DNA of 64,000 nucleotides, taken from assembly GCF_001280565.1 (NCBI RefSeq), contig NZ_LGRO01000001.1, positions 2,046,001 to 2,110,000 of the forward strand. The letters run 5' to 3'. This document shows, one piece after another, positions 59,321-64,000 of the stretch (positions are counted from its first letter, which is position 1; each line of letters begins with the position of its first letter). The stretch comes from Sulfobacillus thermosulfidooxidans (GTDB taxonomy: Bacteria > Bacillota > Sulfobacillia > Sulfobacillales > Sulfobacillaceae). The notes under the pieces are model-generated. The model ran no database searches, was not told where the DNA came from, and saw only the letters and a program-made list of their open reading frames with translations. Made by a program: the position numbers and the translations under genes.

Positions 59321-60085
59321 TTAACGCACCCACCCTAAACTGTTGAGAAAAATGGTGCCGGTCACATCAAACCATGCCAATGCTTTCAAAACATCCTCAG
59401 AAGGATTCTCTGGCCATCTGCTTTCCCCAATCCAATCCGTTAAGGTCACGGACAATCGGCCTTGCTCCCGGGAGAGATCCATGTGGAGCGGAAGAAGACG
59501 CATGACATCGGGATTGACATCACGGAGAAGATCAACAAATCGTTTAGGAACCAGCTGGAGTGAAGCATGATCTGTATCGCCCAGGTGTCCTACCGCTTCA
59601 TAATCATTGGACTGTGCAATCATGCTAAGATGCTGCAGATATTTTTCTAAGGGGAGTTTTGAGCGCAACACAGCCAAAAGTGGCCCTCGTCGTCCTCGCA
59701 CGCTCTGCCACCACTGCTGCATACTCATATCATGGCTTGGGGATTCATCCGTCCAAGTCTCACCGGCACTGGCGGCAGTACTCTGCCAGAAATGGTTTTC
59801 GGTCTCCATAAGTTTTTGTCTCATTCCATCATAATCATTCCATAACCACGACTCGTCCTTGACAATTTCTTCTTCCAAAACACGCAAAGGGTAATCATAC
59901 TGGTAGAGAAATTCGACCGCACGCTGGATTTCTTCAGGCCACTGGTTCCGTTCCTCATACCACTGTTTGACACTGGCTGCACTCCAGTGGAACCCGGGAA
60001 CCCGCCACTGCAATGTTTGCTCGACAAATGCCCTCTGCTCGGCCAGTTCACTTTCCTTGGCATCCCGAAAGACTTGCCAATCCAT
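59321..60085 (-). CDS. Uncharacterised protein of the hydrogenase cluster
   Basis: A 254-residue cytoplasmic, Trp-rich and acidic protein I do not recognise (segments FHWSAASVKQWYEERNQWP, LEEEIVKDESWLWNDYDGM). No cofactor motif or membrane segment. It sits between the four-cluster ferredoxin and hypA with spacings of 45 and 10 bases, so it is very likely in the operon and has a job in hydrogenase assembly or electron transfer. It ends FDVTGTIFLNSLGWVR, hydrophobic but short. Confidence 0.7.
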   Translation of the reverse strand: MDWQVFRDAKESELAEQRAFVEQTLQWRVPGFHWSAASVKQWYEERNQWPEEIQRAVEFLYQYDYPLRVLEEEIVKDESWLWNDYDGMRQKLMETENHFWQSTAASAGETWTDESPSHDMSMQQWWQSVRGRRGPLLAVLRSKLPLEKYLQHLSMIAQSNDYEAVGHLGDTDHASLQLVPKRFVDLLRDVNPDVMRLLPLHMDLSREQGRLSVTLTDWIGESRWPENPSEDVLKALAWFDVTGTIFLNSLGWVR

Positions 60086-60130
60086 ATCCTACTACCTTCT
60101 TTCTTTTGTTTCTCTTCTTGCCACTTTGTG

Positions 60131-60739
60131 TTAACGAGGTTGTATGGTAATGGTTCCGGGGCTTGGACATGCTTTGACGCATTGTCCACAGCCGAGACAA
60201 ATCAGATTGGAGATATCAGGTGCCTGCCCCGGATAAAGTTTCAAAGCATTATGCGCTAAGGGACAGGCATTGAGACACGCTTCGCCACAATCTTGCCCTG
60301 CTGTCAGGCGCCAACAACTGTCAGGATACACCACTACGCGTCCAATAGCTATTTCCCAGGCCTCTTGCAGAGGTTTTAAAGCTCCATGAGGACAGGACCG
60401 GCTGCACGGCACATCTAAGCACGCCAGACAGGGTTGGCGATTCACATCCATCATCGCCATGCCTTGATCATCAGGCACGATGGCCCCAGCAGGGCAAACC
60501 TCCGCACATAGAGCACAACCGACGCACTGTTGAATAAACGTGTCCTCAGCAACAGCTCCCGGAGGGCGACATCGCGGCATAAAGGAAACGGAATGATCTT
60601 CGGCATCTGCAACCACGGGATTCCCATGTTGTGCCGGGCGTGGAAGCGGTAAGAGCTCTTGAAAGAACTCGCGACGCGATACAACTTCATTGCGGCGAAT
60701 TCGTTTGGGCCTTTGAAGCAATAGCCGAATAAGAAGCAT
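60131..60739 (-). CDS. Ferredoxin-type protein with four [4Fe-4S] motifs
   Basis: A 202-residue iron-sulfur protein reminiscent of NapF/HycB electron carriers. Cysteine motifs: CVGCALCAEVCP, CLACLDVPCSRSCP, CWRLTAGQDCGEACLNACP and CLGCGQCVKACP. The N-terminal 50 residues (RRNEVVSRREFFQELLPL) may be a twin-arginine-like region but the hydrophobic part is missing. AAGGAGACAGGCAG precedes the ATG. It lies between hypC and the unknown gene; it could shuttle electrons for the hydrogenase or for its assembly. Confidence 0.88.
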   Translation of the reverse strand: MLLIRLLLQRPKRIRRNEVVSRREFFQELLPLPRPAQHGNPVVADAEDHSVSFMPRCRPPGAVAEDTFIQQCVGCALCAEVCPAGAIVPDDQGMAMMDVNRQPCLACLDVPCSRSCPHGALKPLQEAWEIAIGRVVVYPDSCWRLTAGQDCGEACLNACPLAHNALKLYPGQAPDISNLICLGCGQCVKACPSPGTITIQPR

Positions 60740-60751
60740 CTGCCTGTCTCC

Positions 60752-60994
60752 TTACACCTGAGATTCATCATCCTCATTACCAAATACGTACCGCAAGGCA
60801 TCTTCCATGGCTTGCCGACCTTCTTCTTCCGACAATTTTTCCAGCACTAAATTCGCCTCGACCAAAACCCAATCTCCCTCATGCAGGTCTTCAATGCCGT
60901 CGTAGAAGGCATGTCTCGTTCGCCCTCCTCCTTCCACGAGGCACCGGGATTCATCAAGAACCTTGACGACTTTGAGCGGAAGCGCCAAACACAT
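60752..60994 (-). CDS. hypC: Hydrogenase assembly chaperone HypC
   Basis: An 80-residue chaperone that carries the Fe(CN)2CO precursor with HypD. It starts MCLALPLKVV with the essential Cys2 exposed. ATG 60994 follows GGGAAGGAGAATAGTC. The gene starts inside the maturation protease gene, overlapping it by 41 bases in another frame. HypD, HypE and HypF are not in the window. Confidence 0.93.
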   Translation of the reverse strand: MCLALPLKVVKVLDESRCLVEGGGRTRHAFYDGIEDLHEGDWVLVEANLVLEKLSEEEGRQAMEDALRYVFGNEDDESQV

Positions 60995-61550
60995 GACTAT
61001 TCTCCTTCCCTGTCTGATCGGGCGCGATATCCAAAAGATCCTTGTCGCTCCGGTCAAACGAGACCTCACGGACCGGGGTGCATTGAATTCCCCAATTCCC
61101 TAATTTTTCAACGATCACCTGTTCCAGAGCCTTCATACGGTCTCGCACCACGGGGCTTAGCCCAATGTGTGTGCTCACAATGTCATAGGGTTCCATCGCA
61201 ATAAACTCTACATCGGGCAATTCGCCAAGCAATTTCAGCGACGTGAGAACACCGACAATTTCAATCTCGTGTGCTCCGGCGGTAATATGCCATCCCCATT
61301 TGACCGCATCTTCGTAACGGAACGCAAAGATGCTTCCGGGAGCTTGGGACATGAGGGCCGCGTCGACGATGAGAACATGGTCGTACAAAGCAATATGATC
61401 CATCAATTGATAAGCCAAGGTGCCTCCATCCATGACATCCACAGTCGGTTCAAATCGGTATTTTTCACTGAGGTAATGCGCCATGTGCACACCGAGTCCC
61501 TCATCGGAAAACAGAATATTCCCGAGTCCTAAAATCAGTATTTTTTCCAT
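60954..61550 (-). CDS. [NiFe] hydrogenase maturation endopeptidase
   Basis: A 198-residue protease of the HyaD/HybD/HoxM family that removes the C-terminal peptide of the large subunit after nickel insertion. Motifs: ILGLGNILFSDEGLGVHMA (Glu metal ligand), DGGTLAYQL (Asp) and AHEIEIVG (His region). The C-terminus has a 40-residue extension that overlaps the start of hypC. The large subunit 62302-63999 still carries a tail after DPCIGCAVH, the substrate. Confidence 0.93.
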   Translation of the reverse strand: MEKILILGLGNILFSDEGLGVHMAHYLSEKYRFEPTVDVMDGGTLAYQLMDHIALYDHVLIVDAALMSQAPGSIFAFRYEDAVKWGWHITAGAHEIEIVGVLTSLKLLGELPDVEFIAMEPYDIVSTHIGLSPVVRDRMKALEQVIVEKLGNWGIQCTPVREVSFDRSDKDLLDIAPDQTGKENSHVFGASAQSRQGS

Positions 61551-61556
61551 ATGCGC

Positions 61557-62249
61557 CTACTCCGTTTCCTGAGAGTCAGCCACCTGCATGTGCGTTCCGG
61601 TCAACATGGTGTCAATTGTGCCATCCCGATTTTCCACGGTATTCCAAATGACCATGTAAACATGGCCCACCACGAAGAAAATGATGCTCCATGCCAACCA
61701 AATATGCACCATCCGTAAGCCAACCAATCCTCCAAACAGCGGGTAAAAAAATCCTAACTGATGATAGATGAAGGATCCAAATCCCGGCCCATTATAATTG
61801 GCACCAAAGAGAAGAATTCCGGTCAGCGAGATTAAAATCAAGGCCACATAAAACGCGGCATAAAACGCGAATTGCAATGGACCATAGCGCACGCCGGGGT
61901 GCCGGTATTGACGCCCAAAAAGTCCATAGTACCGCAGCTGCTTTTTCCATGCTTCTTTGGAAAACATGATGCGAGCATCTTTAAATTCATGCGTACGGAA
62001 AAAATCGTAAATCCGGACGATTTCGGTCGCAATTAACGTGAATCCGGCCATTTCATGTGTACCCCGGACCCAGTTCATCAAGAAATCCTTCCACGTGGGC
62101 ACCAGGGGATTATAGAGAATAAAGGGCTGACCAATCTCGAATCCTGTCACAACCAGATAGGCAATTAATCCCACCCGCAACCAGTGCATCCACCGCGTTG
62201 CAGGAGAAAATAACACGTGTCTGGATTTCTGGGTCTTTTCTTCCGTCAT
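61557..62249 (-). CDS. Hydrogenase b-type cytochrome subunit
   Basis: A 230-residue membrane protein with about four to five transmembrane helices, passing electrons from the hydrogenase to the quinone pool. Haem histidines are likely in RWMHWLRVG, GTHEMAGF, RMVHIWLAW and VVGHVYMV, the HyaC/HoxZ arrangement. The last 25 residues are hydrophilic. It lies 6 bases before the maturation protease and about 50 bases after the large subunit gene. AGGAGGAATCTTAAATC precedes the ATG. Confidence 0.93.
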   Translation of the reverse strand: MTEEKTQKSRHVLFSPATRWMHWLRVGLIAYLVVTGFEIGQPFILYNPLVPTWKDFLMNWVRGTHEMAGFTLIATEIVRIYDFFRTHEFKDARIMFSKEAWKKQLRYYGLFGRQYRHPGVRYGPLQFAFYAAFYVALILISLTGILLFGANYNGPGFGSFIYHQLGFFYPLFGGLVGLRMVHIWLAWSIIFFVVGHVYMVIWNTVENRDGTIDTMLTGTHMQVADSQETE

Positions 62250-62301
62250 GATTTAAGATTCCTCCTTCTGGCGTCATTCATGCCCCGTTTATCAGGCCGA
62301 C

Positions 62302-63999
62302 TTACACGTCGACCTGAAACCGGGCTACTTCAGCACCTTTGCTATCGACAATATGCACAGCACATCCGATACAGGGGTCAAACGAATGCACAGTGCGCAG
62401 CACTTCCAAGGGTTGATTGGCAACAGCCAAGCGGGTGTTTATCAAAGAGGCTTCATAGGGTCCCATTTGACCCTTGTGATCACGGGGACTGGCATTCCAT
62501 GTACTCGGAACAACTGCTTGATAATGAGTAACCCGGCCATTCTCAATGCGGATCCAATGTCCTAAGGCACCCCGGGGTGCATCCAAGAGACGAAAACCTT
62601 CCCCCGAGGTATTAGACGGCGCGGTGTACGTTTGGGTTTGTCCTTGTCCAACATTAGCTGCTAGTTCATCCACCCAAGCCCCGACTTGCGAGGCAATGAT
62701 GTCCGCTTCCACGGCCCGTGCCGCCGTGCGCCCCACTGTGGAATACCACTCATCAGGGCTAAAACCTCGAGGCACAGACCGTTCAAAGTCTGTCATAGCC
62801 TTTTCAATAAGGGGATCTTTTCGGGCACGCCCAATCAAAAGTCTCGCTAAAGGTCCCGTTTCCATGGGCAAGCCTTGATAACGTGGCGCTTTAATCCAGC
62901 TGTACTTCCCGCTCCGATTTAAAGCACCATCCGCTTCATAACCGGTGTAATCAGGAATTGTAGATTCTTCGCCAGGATACACACCCTCATTGGGTCCTTG
63001 ATACCAAGCTCGAGTCACATCTTCCTTAATTTGATCCGCATTCAGATCGGTGACCATTTGGGTATTGCGATTAAAGACCCCTGACGGAAATAGCATCGCT
63101 CCTTTAGGCCACGGAATATTGTCTAAAGGAAAAGCTCCATAGGACATGAAGTCCGGCACGCCATATCCTTCACCAGACTTCGCTTCTTGGATATAGGCGT
63201 CAGCAATCATGCGGATATCGGGGAGATAGGCATTTTGAATAAACTGGGCACCACTTTGCATCTTGCCCAAGAATTCCGCGACCCGGGATGGATCCACAAT
63301 ATCCATAATGGAAGTGACGCCACCCACCACCAACGACTGCGGATGCGGGTTTTTTCCACCGAAAACGGCCATAGCCTGCGCGAGAGTTCGCTGTACCGCT
63401 AAAGCGTCAAGATAATGCGACAGCATGATTAAATCCTGTTCCGGTGTCAACTTATACGAAGGATTGCCCCAATAACCATTGGCGAAAGGTCCTAATTCTC
63501 CGGAAGCTACTAGCGCTGATACCCGTTCTTGAACGGCGCGGAACGTACCCGCACCTGCGTTATACGGGGTGGGAGAATATTTCAACGCCACGGCAGCCGC
63601 TTTTTCCGGATCGGCACTTAAGGCCGCTACCACATCAAACCAATCCATCCCATGCAATTGATAAAAGTGAACGACGTGATCATGCAAAAATAATGACGCG
63701 TGCAACAGGTTACGCACAATCCGGGCATCGGTGGGAATTTGAACGCCTAAAGCAGCCTCGACGGCTTCGGTTCCAACGCGGTAGTGGGTGTAGGTACAGA
63801 CACCGCAAATTCTTTGGGCAAAAAGTCCTACATCATGAAAATCCCGATCTTGCATAATAAGTTCGATACCGCGAAACATGCCCGATGAACTGTAGGCATC
63901 TTTCACCACATTATTGGGATCCAAGTCCACTTCAATCCGCAAATGCCCTTCGATGCGGGTAATGGGATCAATGGTGAACCGTTTTAACTGAGCCATCAT
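62302..63999 (-). CDS. [NiFe] hydrogenase large subunit (group 1-like uptake)
   Basis: Catalytic subunit with the Ni-Fe(CN)2CO site. The 565-residue protein shows ITRIEGHLRIEVD at the N-terminus, the L1 motif RICGVCTYTHY and the L2 motif DPCIGCAVH, so all four nickel cysteines are present. After His the 16-residue tail VDSKGAEVARFQVDV (with one residue before) remains to be cleaved by the protease encoded downstream. ATG 63999 or 63996 is at the window edge and its ribosome-binding site is not visible; a small-subunit gene would be expected just outside. Coupling with cytochrome b suggests membrane-bound H2 uptake. Confidence 0.95.
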   Translation of the reverse strand: MMAQLKRFTIDPITRIEGHLRIEVDLDPNNVVKDAYSSSGMFRGIELIMQDRDFHDVGLFAQRICGVCTYTHYRVGTEAVEAALGVQIPTDARIVRNLLHASLFLHDHVVHFYQLHGMDWFDVVAALSADPEKAAAVALKYSPTPYNAGAGTFRAVQERVSALVASGELGPFANGYWGNPSYKLTPEQDLIMLSHYLDALAVQRTLAQAMAVFGGKNPHPQSLVVGGVTSIMDIVDPSRVAEFLGKMQSGAQFIQNAYLPDIRMIADAYIQEAKSGEGYGVPDFMSYGAFPLDNIPWPKGAMLFPSGVFNRNTQMVTDLNADQIKEDVTRAWYQGPNEGVYPGEESTIPDYTGYEADGALNRSGKYSWIKAPRYQGLPMETGPLARLLIGRARKDPLIEKAMTDFERSVPRGFSPDEWYSTVGRTAARAVEADIIASQVGAWVDELAANVGQGQTQTYTAPSNTSGEGFRLLDAPRGALGHWIRIENGRVTHYQAVVPSTWNASPRDHKGQMGPYEASLINTRLAVANQPLEVLRTVHSFDPCIGCAVHIVDSKGAEVARFQVDV

Positions 64000-64000
64000 T

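Noticed and set aside
1-64000. CRISPR arrays, tRNA and rRNA genes
   Set aside because: No regularly spaced repeats, no cloverleaf with a TTCGA arm and CCA-side stem, and no rRNA stretch were found by eye; a dedicated scan was not possible.

Overview
The window looks like a chromosome segment of an acidophilic, sulfur- and hydrogen-oxidising Firmicute of the Sulfobacillus type. Three things point there: gene order like that around abrB/metS/yabE/veg of Bacillus subtilis, strong GGAGG ribosome-binding sites with frequent GTG/TTG starts, and a sulfur-oxidising heterodisulfide-reductase-like (sHdr) locus next to an uptake [NiFe] hydrogenase. The assignment to a genus is an inference from content, not from a marker gene search.

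Layout. 1-2.8 kb: cyanophycin synthetase (cut by the window edge) and cyanophycinase, then veg with tandem terminators. 2.88-4.22 kb: a small GC-richer insert with a broken gene end, a PqqD-like leader-binding protein, a previously unannotated 20-residue peptide carrying a YxxPxL leader motif, and a CPBP-type membrane protease. 4.25-11.5 kb: housekeeping genes purB, ykuK-like, rsmA, yabE-like, tatD and metG, the last behind a T-box leader with a near-consensus promoter. 11.9-25.3 kb: an accessory island inserted where metG and abrB are neighbours in B. subtilis. It holds a glycosyltransferase, a large P-loop/HTH regulator, a HTH protein with a dead GGDEF domain, an SSS-type transporter, an exosortase fused to an EpsI-like domain, three secreted proteins with the same C-terminal LPExP sorting signal, a short 6-phosphogluconate dehydrogenase and two diguanylate cyclases. 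25.5-30.1 kb: abrB facing rsmI, a GIY-YIG gene, holB, darA, tmk and a yaaO-like decarboxylase, the conserved Firmicutes order.

30.1-37.9 kb: membrane and secreted proteins, a MenH-like hydrolase, an NCS1 permease, a BNR-repeat lipoprotein and an acyl-CoA synthetase. 37.9-44.4 kb: a decayed stretch with two MFS exporters, a second truncated PqqD-like frame directly upstream of one of them, an IS3-type transposase relic, other gene fragments, and an intact 1-Cys peroxiredoxin under a clear promoter and palindrome. 44.5-46.7 kb: a ferritin-like diiron protein and an HMG-CoA reductase sharing a bidirectional terminator.

46.8-57.7 kb: the sulfur locus. Leftward: lbpA, tusA, dsrE, a lipoate ligase, a SufR-like Fe-S regulator and a hydrolase-like protein lacking its nucleophile. 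Rightward: dsrE, shdrC1, B1, A, H, C2, B2, lbpA and a CxxC thioredoxin-like protein. Together these match the pathway in which sulfane sulfur is carried by TusA/DsrE and oxidised at sHdr with lipoate-binding protein as cofactor carrier. 57.8-64 kb: [NiFe] hydrogenase large subunit, cytochrome b, maturation protease, hypC, a four-cluster ferredoxin, an unknown protein, hypA, hypB and a histidine-rich protein.

The strongest candidate for an undescribed system is the Gram-positive exosortase with its three LPExP-CTERM substrates; the YxxPxL peptide mini-locus is second.
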